Positions 42,441 through 51,010 of a DNA stretch of 64,000 bases are shown here, piece after piece. Both the position numbers and the translations under genes were made by a program. Below the pieces are notes generated by a model. The model had not been told where the DNA came from and ran no database searches. It saw nothing but the letters and a program-made list of their open reading frames with translations. Numbering within the stretch: the first letter of the stretch is position 1; every line of letters starts with the position of its first letter. This stretch comes from an uncultured Lachnospiraceae bacterium (GTDB taxonomy: Bacteria; Bacillota; Clostridia; Lachnospirales; Lachnospiraceae), in NCBI GenBank assembly GCA_910588295.1, contig CAJUQO010000007.1, forward strand, positions 19,896 through 83,895, read 5' to 3'.

Positions 42441-43742
42441 ATGGCAATTAACGGAGTAAACTCATTTGGCACAAGTTATTATACGTATCAAGCAGCGATC
42501 AATAATATGCGTCTGTCCCAGGCATTGTCCAGAAATCCCAGGGCGAGCCAGGCATATTCCGGGTACGGGTCGAAATATTCTTCGTCACGTAGTACCGCTA
42601 TGCAGTCCAATATCAGTTTTGCTAAGCAATATAGCACGAGTATGACGGATCTGATGGGGGCGGCCAATGAACTTCGCTCATCGAATAGAGGCAGTGTACT
42701 GAATGATCTGACGGTTACCAGTACTGACACGTCTATAGCGACGGCGAAGGAAAGATTGACTGTTCGGGATCAGAAGGATATACAGCTGGATATCCAGCAG
42801 GTTGCGCAGGCTCAGCTCAATGTCAGTGATGGTGTTCGTGCTTCGGCTAAAGCAGATTCAGACATGAATTTTGCCGTAGATGACGGATCGAAAACGGTAA
42901 ATGTTCGGGTGAGCGCAGTAGACAACAATGGCGCTGCCAGGACAAATGCGGATATGCTGAAAGAAGCGGCGGAGCAGATCAACAGAGGCAATAATGGCGT
43001 GACAGCCAGTGTGGTTCAGAAAGATGGTGTGGCGTCTTTGCAGTTAGAAAGCAAATCCACTGGTGCGGATAATACTTTCCGTGTGAGCGGACAGATGGGT
43101 GCAGCTGCCGGTGTTGAAAATGTTCAGGCAGAAGCCGCTAATGCGAAATATTCTGTTAGCAGCAATGGCCAGACGATGCAGTTTGAATCCCGTACCAATG
43201 AAGTGACGGTGGATTCCACCCGGATTGGCGTTACTCTTAAGGGAACCGGCCAGGTGACTATTTCCTCCGGAGTGGATGTGGATAAGGCAGCGTCGGCGTT
43301 GGATGACCTCGTAAAATCTTACAATTCTTCTTTAAAGTTTCTCAATGATAATTATGGCAGAGGAACAGGAGTGGGCAGACAGCTGCGTAATATGGCATCC
43401 GGCCTTGGTTCCGACCAATCCCTGGAGAAGATGGGAATTACAGTGAATAAAGATGCTACTTTGAGCTTTGATAAAGGGTCATTTGTAAAAAGTATGAAGG
43501 AGAGTCCTTCCCAGGCGAGGAGCCTGATATCCAATGTAAACAATATGGCCGAGCGGGCATATGCCAAAGGAGTGACGGGAGTGAATGTGAGCTCCAGTTC
43601 GCTGGTGAATGGTGATGTATCCAGTACAGCGTCGAAGTCTATCACCAATCCCTATAATGTATTTGCCATGTACTCCCGAAGCGGAGCGTATAATATGAGC
43701 AATTACTATGCGGTTGGTACGATGATGAATTATCTGATCTAA
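42441..43742 (+). CDS. FliD-like surface protein paralogue
   Basis: 433 aa. The C-terminal half resembles the FliD C-terminal domain: ASALDDLVKSYNSSLKFLNDNYGRGTGVGRQLRNMASG and LEKMGITVNKDATLSFDKGSFVKSMKESPSQARSLISN. Mid-protein are beta-rich hook-like segments. It lacks the N-terminal FliD coiled coil and the final Q-rich helix, and the N-terminus is Ser/Tyr/Asn rich (SFGTSYYTYQAAINNMRLSQAL). There is no signal peptide, so it is probably exported by the flagellar system. It may be a filament-associated or adhesin protein; function unknown. AAAGGAG precedes the ATG. Confidence 0.7.
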   Translation: MAINGVNSFGTSYYTYQAAINNMRLSQALSRNPRASQAYSGYGSKYSSSRSTAMQSNISFAKQYSTSMTDLMGAANELRSSNRGSVLNDLTVTSTDTSIATAKERLTVRDQKDIQLDIQQVAQAQLNVSDGVRASAKADSDMNFAVDDGSKTVNVRVSAVDNNGAARTNADMLKEAAEQINRGNNGVTASVVQKDGVASLQLESKSTGADNTFRVSGQMGAAAGVENVQAEAANAKYSVSSNGQTMQFESRTNEVTVDSTRIGVTLKGTGQVTISSGVDVDKAASALDDLVKSYNSSLKFLNDNYGRGTGVGRQLRNMASGLGSDQSLEKMGITVNKDATLSFDKGSFVKSMKESPSQARSLISNVNNMAERAYAKGVTGVNVSSSSLVNGDVSSTASKSITNPYNVFAMYSRSGAYNMSNYYAVGTMMNYLI

Positions 43743-43790
43743 ACGGTCTGACTTAAAGGCAGGTAAAAGTGAAGAACCGATAGTAAGCAG

Positions 43791-43832
43791 AGAGAAAAAA
43801 TGCCGTATCATAGATGGGAGCATTTTTTCTCT
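43791..43832. terminator. Terminator after the FliD-like gene
   Basis: AGAGAAAAAATGC (43791-43803) and GCATTTTTTCTCT (43820-43832) form a perfect 13-bp stem, followed by CTTTTA. It ends 24 bases before the next start codon. Confidence 0.8.
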
Positions 43833-43855
43833 CTTTTATTTCACGGAGGAGGGGC

Positions 43856-44482
43856 ATGGTTCTGGAAAATCCAAAGAAATTTACCCATGAAATGCAATAT
43901 CAGAAGGAGACAGGCCGAAGACTGGAAGCATATCATTGGATGAAAGACGTTGTTTGCAATAAGAGTACGGGGATGGGCATGAAAAAGATGGGTTTTACAG
44001 AGAAGCGCCTCTATAAACAGTTTCGTGTGGCCTTTTATTTGGCTTGTGCCGCCCACAAAGGCCAATGCGACAAAGCCGGATTGGATTATATATGTCATCC
44101 GGTGGTGGTAGCCATGAATATCCAGGCACATATGGAGCCTTCCAAAAAAAAGGACAGGGCCATGGTAACTGCCATGCTTCATGATACATTGGAAGATACG
44201 CTTATCACGGAGAATGCTCTGAAATGTTTTGGGTTTAGCAAACGGATTATCCGTGCCGTGGTGCTTCTTTCCCGGAAAGAAGGGGAAGATTATGAAGTGT
44301 ATCTGGGAAGGCTGGCGGATTCACGGCTGGCCATAATTGTTAAATGTGCGGATATGGCCGACAATGAAAATTTGAATCGCATACAGCATCCCAGCCAGCG
44401 GGATGTAAACCGCAGTGAATTTTACCGTAACAGACGCCTGCGTCTGGAGCGGCAACTGCAGGAAGAACAGGTTTCTCCTTGA
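43856..44482 (+). CDS. HD-domain protein similar to the (p)ppGpp hydrolase domain
   Basis: 208 aa from the ATG at 43856 (GGAGGAGGGG upstream). The core FYLACAAHKGQCDKAGLDYICHPVVVAMNIQ, then MVTAMLHDTLEDTLIT and IIVKCADMADNENL, matches the RelA/SpoT N-terminal HD hydrolase: the HD pair in LHDTLED, the His in CHP and the Asp/Asn in ADMADN. There is no synthetase domain. It could be a small alarmone hydrolase or act on a related nucleotide. The N-terminal ~55 residues are extra and unrecognised. Confidence 0.8.
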   Translation: MVLENPKKFTHEMQYQKETGRRLEAYHWMKDVVCNKSTGMGMKKMGFTEKRLYKQFRVAFYLACAAHKGQCDKAGLDYICHPVVVAMNIQAHMEPSKKKDRAMVTAMLHDTLEDTLITENALKCFGFSKRIIRAVVLLSRKEGEDYEVYLGRLADSRLAIIVKCADMADNENLNRIQHPSQRDVNRSEFYRNRRLRLERQLQEEQVSP

Positions 44483-44509
44483 CGATGAAATCTGTAATTG
44501 CGGGCGGGC

Positions 44510-45535
44510 TTATTTATCTCTAACAAATATTTTACACCGTGCTTTTATCCCATCCTCTGAGACTGTGACGGTTCCGTGCCCGGCTTTGCGGGCTGTCACA
44601 GTGACCTTAAAGTCGTCGTTGTATGATATATAGGCCACGGCGGCGTTGGTGGATGCCCATAGCGGCTTGACACCGGAGGATACGCGACAGGTCAAAATCT
44701 TTTTTTCGCCGACAGTCAGTTCCAGCATTGATTTACTAAGCGTGATGGTCGGCTGTTTTACTACTATTTTACAGTAGCGTTTTACGCCGTCTACAGCAGC
44801 TGTGATAGTTGCAGTACCGTGGCCAACGGCAGTAACCAATCCATCCTCGTCTACAGTGGCTACGCTGGTCTTAGAGCTTTTCCAAACGGGAGTATGGCCA
44901 TTGGATACATCAGCCGTTAATTGGAGTGTGCGGGTGCGGTAGAGTGTGGCTTTATTCCTGTTCAGCTTGAGAGACGGGTGTCTGACATTTACTGTACAGA
45001 CAGCCTTTGTGCCTCCGGCGGTGGCTGTGATTTTGGCGCTTCCCGGTTTGAGCGCGGTGACAACGCCTCTCTCGTCTACGCTGGCTACTGAGGATTTGCT
45101 GCTCCTGAAAGTGGCTTTGCTGCCGTTAGAAGTTTTGGCTTTCAAACGGATGTAATCTCCACAGACAAGGGATACAGAAGTCTTAGAAAGGATGATGGTT
45201 GTTTTTCTCACTGTGACTGTACAGTGGGCCTCGCCGCGTTGGACTTTGGCAGTGATAACGGCTGTACCGGCTTTCCTGGCGGTTATGATGCCGTAGGCAT
45301 CAACATAAGCTACAGAAGGTTTGCTGCTTTTGAATGTGGGCCATTGGCCGTTGCTGCTGATTGCCAGCAGCGGAAGAGAATCCCCCACATTCATCGTGGC
45401 TGCATAGCGGGACAAAATCACAAAATTTGGAAGGGAAGGGGTTCGGGCCGATACATATTGAGCCGGCAGAAGTATAGAGAGGTACAGCGCCGTAACAGCG
45501 CAAAGCAACAGAGAGAATCGTTTGGTGATATTCAT
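44510..45535 (-). CDS. Secreted protein with repeated bacterial Ig-like (Big2) domains
   Basis: 341 aa from the ATG at 45535 (AAAGGAGG upstream on the minus strand). A signal peptide (ITKRFSLLLCAVTALYLSILLPAQYVSA) is followed by about four Big2 repeats of ~75-80 residues, each with the pattern W-K/F-S-S-K-x-SVA-x-VD-x-x-G-x-V/I-TA-x-K/G-x-GTA-x-ITA. No LPxTG or other anchor is visible. It is probably a surface or secreted matrix protein. The promoter is only hinted at by a TATACT box (minus strand, 45584-45589). Confidence 0.88.
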   Translation of the reverse strand: MNITKRFSLLLCAVTALYLSILLPAQYVSARTPSLPNFVILSRYAATMNVGDSLPLLAISSNGQWPTFKSSKPSVAYVDAYGIITARKAGTAVITAKVQRGEAHCTVTVRKTTIILSKTSVSLVCGDYIRLKAKTSNGSKATFRSSKSSVASVDERGVVTALKPGSAKITATAGGTKAVCTVNVRHPSLKLNRNKATLYRTRTLQLTADVSNGHTPVWKSSKTSVATVDEDGLVTAVGHGTATITAAVDGVKRYCKIVVKQPTITLSKSMLELTVGEKKILTCRVSSGVKPLWASTNAAVAYISYNDDFKVTVTARKAGHGTVTVSEDGIKARCKIFVRDK

Positions 45536-45759
45536 ATAGTCCTCCTTTAATAAGGAAGAAAACACTCTGCTCATCGTGCATATAGTATAACACATGGGAA
45601 AGCTCTTGTGGGCAACTGTGCGTAAAAAGCCGATTATTTGGCATAAAAAGCGGGAGAAATGTATGATTTGGAAAGGTTAGGGATAGGTTCAGTTTAAGGC
45701 TTTGCGTTTGGCTGTGAAATTGAGGTTAAATTGAAATGTTTTTGGGGAATTCAGACATA
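45536..45759. other. Gene-free spacer upstream of the Big2 gene
   Basis: Contains the presumed minus-strand promoter region for the Big2 gene (TATACT at 45584-45589, no convincing -35). I see nothing else that can be supported; no open reading frame looks coding. Confidence 0.4.
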
Positions 45760-45804
45760 AGATGAGCCATCGTTCTTAGTGGAATTCAGAACGATGGCTC
45801 ATCT
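45760..45804. repeat. Perfect 17-bp inverted repeat
   Basis: AGATGAGCCATCGTTCT (45760-45776) and AGAACGATGGCTCATCT (45788-45804) are perfect inverted copies with an 11-base loop. There is no T-run after it and no gene ends nearby, so it is not an obvious terminator. GGAATTCAGA occurs both in the loop region and just before the left arm (45747-45756). Confidence 0.85.
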
Positions 45805-45815
45805 CTGCTCATCTG

Positions 45816-46238
45816 TGTTCAATGGATCAAACCTCTTTTCTGTAATATTATGGAGTAAATCGTTAAGTTTTTGTTGGACTATACCTTCCTTTCTCTCATA
45901 CTTTGGGATACATCGTTATATTTCCTTTGGATCATACCTCCTTTTTAGATTTTTATAGCATGCGTGTAAACTTTAAAACTATAATCTTATTATGTAATAC
46001 ATGTATATCATCTGTAAGGTATACGCTCTTATTTTTTAACTATCCATGGGACTGTACCTCTTTTAGTTATCTCTTTGCGGGTAAAACATTACTATTTCAT
46101 TGGACTGTACCCCTTTCAGATTTTCGTTTACGGGTAAATCGTTATCTTCTCATTGGACCGTACCTCATTGAAAAACTGATTTCGTAAACAGTAATCATTA
46201 AATAAGATTTACTATCTCATTGGACTGTACCTCTCTTT
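45816..46238. repeat. Degenerate array of ~53-bp spaced repeats, function unknown
   Basis: At least seven AT-rich units end in variants of TTGGACTGTACCTC. The GGACTGTACC-like cores begin at 45824, 45876, 45929, 46049, 46102, 46155 and 46222. The last three are nearly identical. Core spacings are 52, 53, 120, 53, 53 and 67. Many units also start with a GTAAATCGTTA-like block, 15-25 bases before the core, and are separated by T-rich sequence. No cas gene or protein-coding frame accompanies it. It could be a decayed CRISPR-like array, a phased operator array or another tandem repeat. Confidence 0.7.
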
Positions 46239-46443
46239 GAAATTTGTATCTTTTGTATGTATATATAATATCAAACAAAAAAGAACTTGTCAACAAAAAA
46301 TTAGAAAAAAATATAATTATTAGAAATCATAGTGAAAACAAAACGCTATTTATAGAATATTCAGAAAATTATAAGTTATAATTTTATTGCATCATATATA
46401 AGGTTCCGATATACTTAGAAAATATAGGGAAGGAGATGCCTCT
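46239..46443. other. Very AT-rich spacer upstream of mntP
   Basis: The stretch is strongly AT-rich and has no coding potential. It presumably holds the mntP promoter, but several TATAAT-like words prevent choosing one. The manganese riboswitch consensus often linked to mntP was not recognised. Confidence 0.4.
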
Positions 46444-47004
46444 ATGGGATGGTGGGAGATATTTATCATTGGTCTTGGCCTCTCGATGGATGCTTTTGCT
46501 GTGTCGATCTGTAAAGGGGTGTCTATGAGAAGGATGAGCTGGAGGCATGCAGCTCTGGTAGGCCTGTATTTTGGTGGATTTCAGTTTCTTATGCCCTTGA
46601 CAGGCTATCTCCTGGGAACAACGATGGCAGACCTAATAGTAAGCATAGATCATTGGATTGCCTTTGTTTTGTTGGGGGTGATCGGGTGCAACATGATCCA
46701 CGGGGCGGGACATGGAGAGGACGATTGCCTGAATGACTCTTTCGATACAAAGACTATGCTGATGTTGGCGGTGGCCACCAGTATTGACGCCTTGGCAGTA
46801 GGCATTACCTTTGCGTTTTTGCGGGTACGGATATTAATGGCCGGCTTGATTATAGGAGCAACGACTTTTGTGTTGTCTATGGCAGGTGTTAAAGCCGGTA
46901 ATGTGTTTGGCAGCAGATTTCGGGCCAGGGCGGAATATGCCGGGGGCATAATCCTTATACTCATAGGTTTGAAAATACTGTTGGAGCATCTGGGGGTTTT
47001 GTAA
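46444..47004 (+). CDS. mntP: Manganese efflux pump MntP
   Basis: 186 aa with six membrane helices in two repeats. The acidic motifs SMDAFAVSICKGVSMRR (helix 1) and TSIDALAVGITFAFL (helix 4) are diagnostic; their aspartates bind the metal. It exports Mn2+. The preceding sequence has AAGGAG. The next gene starts immediately after its stop. Confidence 0.93.
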   Translation: MGWWEIFIIGLGLSMDAFAVSICKGVSMRRMSWRHAALVGLYFGGFQFLMPLTGYLLGTTMADLIVSIDHWIAFVLLGVIGCNMIHGAGHGEDDCLNDSFDTKTMLMLAVATSIDALAVGITFAFLRVRILMAGLIIGATTFVLSMAGVKAGNVFGSRFRARAEYAGGIILILIGLKILLEHLGVL

Positions 47005-47562
47005 ATGAAGGGACAGGAAGAATTGCATTATGCGGGTGAAGTTTACTATTACGACATAGTCCGTTCTGACAGGAAAACGCTGGCCCTACAGGTGCGCCCC
47101 GGAGGTGCAGTGCTGGTTCGCGCGCCCCGGAGGATGAAGGCGGATACGATACGTCGGTTTGTGTGGGAACACAGGGATTGGCTGCGTAAAAAAGTTTTGG
47201 AGAGTCGGTGTGCTTCTGCAAATGAGATGTATACTCCACAGGAGGAAGTGCGGCTGCGGGAACAGGCGGGGGAGATTCTGCGGATGAAGGCAGACTATTT
47301 CGCCCGATTAATGGGGGTTCAATATAACCGTATATTTATCAAAGAGCAGAAAACTGTATGGGGAAGCTGCAGTACGAAGGGAAACCTGAATTTTAACTGG
47401 AAGTTGATTCTGGCAGGGCCGGATCAGTTGGAATATGTGGTAGTGCATGAGCTGGCTCACCTTAAGGAGATGAACCATTCCCCGGCGTTTTGGCGGGAAG
47501 TAGAGAGGGTGCTGCCGGATTACCGGGAGAGAAGAAAGAAGCTTAAGGCCTTCCAGCCCTGA
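47005..47562 (+). CDS. YgjP-like (DUF45/M48-type) metallopeptidase-fold protein
   Basis: 185 aa. It contains the zinc motif VVHELAHLKEMNHSPAFWREVERVLPDYRERRKKLK (HExxH plus the downstream NHS..FW and Glu) and the RKTLALQVRPGGAVLVRAPRRM beginning of the YgjP family. The KTVWGSCSTKGNLNFNWKLIL segment is also conserved. The ATG directly abuts the mntP stop codon, so it is co-translated with it. Physiological substrate unknown. Confidence 0.9.
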   Translation: MKGQEELHYAGEVYYYDIVRSDRKTLALQVRPGGAVLVRAPRRMKADTIRRFVWEHRDWLRKKVLESRCASANEMYTPQEEVRLREQAGEILRMKADYFARLMGVQYNRIFIKEQKTVWGSCSTKGNLNFNWKLILAGPDQLEYVVVHELAHLKEMNHSPAFWREVERVLPDYRERRKKLKAFQP

Positions 47563-47601
47563 AATGACCGGAAATCCATAGTTTTACGGGAGGGCAAAAA
47601 T

Positions 47602-48084
47602 GTGGCAAAAGAAGTAAAGACCAACGCCATGCGTATGCTGGACAGGGCAAAAATTTCTTATGGAGTCATCAATTATGATTGTGTGGACTTTATAGACGGC
47701 GTCCATGTGGCTGAGAAAACCGGTGCACCGGTGGAACAGTCCTTTAAAACGCTGGTGATGCGGGGAAAGAGCGGCCAGTATTATGTGTGCGTTCTGCCGG
47801 TGGCGGCGGAAGTGGATTTAAAGAAGGCGGCGAGGATGATGGAGGAAAAGTCTCTGGAGATGCTTCACGTTAAAGATATCAATAAAGTGACAGGGTATGT
47901 CCGCGGCGGATGCAGCCCGTTGGGCATGAAAAAGCTGTTTCCCACGGTGATCCATGAGAGCGCCCGGGAGTATGACAGGATCTATATCAGTGGAGGGCGT
48001 ATTGGCACGACCATTGTGGTGGCTCCGGAGCCACTGGCGGAACTGACAGGCGCCAAATTCGCGGATATTACAGTAGTTGCGTGA
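47602..48084 (+). CDS. ybaK: Cys-tRNA(Pro)/Cys-tRNA(Cys) deacylase YbaK/EbsC type
   Basis: 160 aa from a GTG with GGGAGGG seven bases upstream. The family motifs are NAMRMLDRAKISY, FKTLVMRGKSGQYYVCVLPVAAEVDLKKAARMM (with the catalytic Lys), and TGYVRGGCSPLGMKKLFPTVIHE. It hydrolyses mischarged Cys-tRNA(Pro). A competing ATG two bases upstream is out of frame and soon stops. Confidence 0.93.
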   Translation: MAKEVKTNAMRMLDRAKISYGVINYDCVDFIDGVHVAEKTGAPVEQSFKTLVMRGKSGQYYVCVLPVAAEVDLKKAARMMEEKSLEMLHVKDINKVTGYVRGGCSPLGMKKLFPTVIHESAREYDRIYISGGRIGTTIVVAPEPLAELTGAKFADITVVA

Positions 48085-48167
48085 AAGACAGCCACGCCGT
48101 CGAAGCCGGGATTTATGTGGGCCAAAACGGCGGAATGAAACAATTTAGAAAAAAATGAAAAAAGTGC

Positions 48168-48196
48168 TGGACAAAAGTTCAAAGTTGTGATTTAAT
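48168..48196 (+). promoter_or_regulatory. Sigma-A type promoter for the Tad pilus operon
   Basis: TGGACA (48168-48173), 17-base spacer, TTTAAT (48191-48196); five of six in each box. Transcription would begin about 100 bases before the first pilus gene. A small GGGTGCA/TGCACCC hairpin lies in the leader at about 48212-48228. Confidence 0.65.
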
Positions 48197-48300
48197 ATAT
48201 GTATACAAGGCGGGTGCAGTCTTGCACCCCATTTATTCTGTTTTCGGCAGTTCGCCGGAGATTTCCATATTGGATTTTTTTAATTAAATAGGAGAAAGAA

Positions 48301-48822
48301 ATGTCCGTATCTGTTTTTAGTGTGCTCATTTATACGGGGATGACTGCGCTGCTGGATCTGCGTACACAAAAGATCCCTAACACGGCCATTCTCTGCGGCT
48401 GGTCCGCAGGGCTGGGGCTGTGGTTGGGGTTACAGGGATACAGGGGATGCCTGTATTGGATGTCCGGGGCCCTTGGTACGCTGCTTCCCGGCCTGATTCT
48501 CTATTTGCTCGGGGGGTTCGGCGCGGGGGATGTCAAGCTTTTGTCCGTTGCGGGCGGGATTTTGGGACTGCGCCGGGGGCTCTGGCTGGCTGTGGCAGCA
48601 TTGTTTGTGGGGGGAGGGATGGGATTGGCGGCCGTGAGCAGAAGCGGTGAGGGCCGGGCCTGTCTGCTTCGGACGGGAAAGTATATCCGTGGATTATTTA
48701 CCGGAGGAAAACCGGTATGGCCCAAGGGGCAGGGGGTAAGAGTCTGTTATGCACTGGCTGTATTTGGCGCAGCGCTGTTGCTGGCAGTTCGGGAAGGAGG
48801 ATGGATACCATGGCTGAAATGA
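48301..48822 (+). CDS. Prepilin peptidase (TadV/CpaA type, family A24)
   Basis: 173 aa membrane protein. The two catalytic aspartates are in TALLDLRTQKIPNTAIL (N-terminal) and GGFGAGDVKLLSVAGGIL (GxGD motif). It cleaves the leader of the Flp pilin and pseudopilins encoded downstream. It is the first gene of the pilus operon, and its end overlaps tadZ by 13 bases. A second, more divergent copy lies at 55704-56144. Confidence 0.9.
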   Translation: MSVSVFSVLIYTGMTALLDLRTQKIPNTAILCGWSAGLGLWLGLQGYRGCLYWMSGALGTLLPGLILYLLGGFGAGDVKLLSVAGGILGLRRGLWLAVAALFVGGGMGLAAVSRSGEGRACLLRTGKYIRGLFTGGKPVWPKGQGVRVCYALAVFGAALLLAVREGGWIPWLK

Positions 48823-49808
48823 AAATGCTGGCTGTGTGCGCCCGGGAAGAAGGGTACGGCATAAGGCTGGCAGAATATGCCCGAAGTCAAAACAGCTGCC
48901 CTTTTCGGGTACAGGCTTTTTCAACGGTAGAAACACTGGGGAATTATCTGAAACTGCGTAACGTGGATGCTATACTGCTGGATGAGGGCATGTACGAGGA
49001 AGACATGTGGCAGAAATATGACGGCGTGCTGTGTCTTCTGGGGAACGGTGTCGGACAGGAAGAGAATCCACCCCAAATTTTCAAATACCAGCCGGCCCGG
49101 GATATATTGAATGGGGTTCTGGCGCAGTACCTGCGCGGTGCGGAACAGCAGGAAAATCAGCTGGTCAATAAAAAAGGTATGGAAATATTTGGAATATATT
49201 CACCTGTGGGACGCTGCGGCAAAAGCCTGTTTTCTTTAGCCTTGGGGCTGGAATTGGCCAGGCATCAAAAAACCCTGTATCTGAACCTGGAATCCTGGTC
49301 AGGCCTAAATCAAGGGCCGGAAGAGGCACCCGGGGGCAGTCTCAGCGATTTATTATATTTTCTGCGTCAGAGGCGGGGAGCGTTGCCAGAGTTTTTAAGC
49401 AGTATTGTGAGGAATGCCGATAAATTAGATATGATCTCTCCTGTGCGGGCTCCAGCGGATTTGGCATCAGTGTCTGTGGAGGACTGGCAGTATCTGTTTG
49501 AGGCATTGCGCCGCCAAAGCAGCTATGAGGCGGTAGTGCTGGATATTGGAGACAGCCCCCAGCCGATTGAGAGGCTGCTGAGTATATGCACGAAAGTGTA
49601 TGTGCCCACGCTCTCCGACAGGGACTCCCGGATAAAGCTGGGGCGTTTCCTGGAGTTTATTGAGGCTGCTATCTGTCAGGAGCTGGCGCCGGAGATAGAG
49701 CACCTGTCCCTGCCCCTGGTAGAATCTATCGGAATGGATCGTTCCTGGGCAGAACAGGTTCTGTGGAGTGATATGGGAGATTTTGTGCGCCGGATATTAA
49801 GAAAGTAG
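48810..49808 (+). CDS. TadZ/CpaE-like ATPase
   Basis: 332 aa from the ATG at 48810 (AAGGAGG nine bases ahead; a closer ATG at 48801 has no spacing). Residues ~1-115 form a receiver-like domain without a clear phosphoacceptor. Residues ~120-330 are a MinD/ParA-like ATPase with IYSPVGRCGKSLFSLALGLELARH (deviant Walker A) and YEAVVLDIGDSPQPIERLLS. Such proteins localise the Tad machinery at a pole. It overlaps the first peptidase gene. Confidence 0.85.
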   Translation: MAEMKMLAVCAREEGYGIRLAEYARSQNSCPFRVQAFSTVETLGNYLKLRNVDAILLDEGMYEEDMWQKYDGVLCLLGNGVGQEENPPQIFKYQPARDILNGVLAQYLRGAEQQENQLVNKKGMEIFGIYSPVGRCGKSLFSLALGLELARHQKTLYLNLESWSGLNQGPEEAPGGSLSDLLYFLRQRRGALPEFLSSIVRNADKLDMISPVRAPADLASVSVEDWQYLFEALRRQSSYEAVVLDIGDSPQPIERLLSICTKVYVPTLSDRDSRIKLGRFLEFIEAAICQELAPEIEHLSLPLVESIGMDRSWAEQVLWSDMGDFVRRILRK

Positions 49809-49821
49809 AGGTGAGGAACAG

Positions 49822-51010
49822 ATGGAGCAACCTATGCAGAGGCTTAGAAAAGAACTGGGCGATCGGCTGGCAGAAAGCGGCGCATGCACAGATGAGGATG
49901 TGATGCGGCAGATTGATCTCCTGCTTTTAAAGGAGAGCCGCAGGACATATTGTCCGGTGAAAGAGATGAACCGTTTGCAGGCGGAGCTGTTTTGTTCTGT
50001 ACGGAAGCTGGATGTGCTCCAGGAACTGCTGGATGATCCGGAAGTGATGGAGATCATGGTCAATGCCCATGACAGGATTTTTGTGGAACGGGCGGGAAAG
50101 GTTTTCCGCTGGAAAAAGGCATTTACTTCCCGTGAACGCTTGGAAGATGTGATTCAGCAGATTGTGGCGGGCTGTAATCGTGTGGTCAATGAGAATATGC
50201 CTATTGCGGATGCCCGTCTGCCGGATGGCTCGCGTATCCATGTGGCGCTGCCACCGGTGGCGTTGGATGGACCGGTGCTGACGATTCGACGCTTTCCCGA
50301 CGATCCCATTGGCATGGAGGATTTGATTCGCATGGACAGCGTCAGCAGGGAGGCGGCGGAATTTTTGCAAAAGCTGGTGGAAACAGGATATTCTCTGATG
50401 ATTGGCGGCGGTACGTCAGCGGGAAAAACTACATTTTTAAATGCTCTGTCTGCATTTATCCCCAGTGATGAGAGAGTGATTACCATCGAAGATAATGCGG
50501 AGCTCCAGATCCATGGTATAGAGAATCTGGTACGCATGGAGGCGAAAAACGCCAACCTGAAAGAGAATCGGGAAATATCCATCCGTGATCTGATCCGTGC
50601 GTCACTCAGAATGCGTCCGGACAGAATTATTGTGGGAGAGGTGCGGGGGGGCTGAGGCGATCGATCTTTTGCAGGCTTTAAACACGGGGCATGAAGGCTC
50701 TCTGAGCACCGCGCATGCCAACAGCCCGGAGGATATGGTCAGCCGTCTGGAGACGATGGTACTTATGGGGATGCAGTTACCGCTGGAGGCCGTAAGGAGG
50801 CAGATCGCTTCGGGAATTGATATCTTTATCCAGTTAGGACGGGATAGGGAAAAAAAGAGAAAAGTTATGAAGATTACGGAGGTAACAGGCTGTGAAGAAA
50901 ACGGTGTGTGTATGCAGACGCTGTTTGAAAGGAATGATCAGACAGGGGCATTGGAAAGGAGCGGAGAATTGTGCCATACAGCAAAATTGGAAAAGGCAAA
51001 TCTGTCGTAA
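49822..51010 (+). pseudogene. Tad pilus assembly ATPase TadA/CpaF, broken by a +1 frameshift
   Basis: The N-terminal part (49822-50655) has LDDPEVMEIMVNAHDRIFVERAGK, Walker A IGGGTSAGKTTFLNALSAFIPSDERVITIEDNAEL and RMRPDRIIVGEVRG. It then runs into a stop. The next frame continues at once with AEAIDLLQALNTGHEGSLSTAHANSPEDMVSRLETMVLMG up to 51010. The break is at a run of seven G (50645-50651); six would restore VRGAEAID. The ATPase powers pilus assembly. The extra base may be a sequencing error, a true mutation or a phase-variable tract. Confidence 0.9.

Noticed and set aside
45816..46238. Calling the repeat array a functional CRISPR array
   Set aside because: Units differ too much from each other, spacing varies (52 to 67 and a 120-base gap), the implied spacers are short (about 17-20), and no cas gene is in the window. 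It is kept as a generic repeat.
46239..46443. Manganese (yybP-ykoY) riboswitch before mntP
   Set aside because: The family often precedes manganese exporters, but its GGGGAG-type loops are absent; the region is simply AT-rich.
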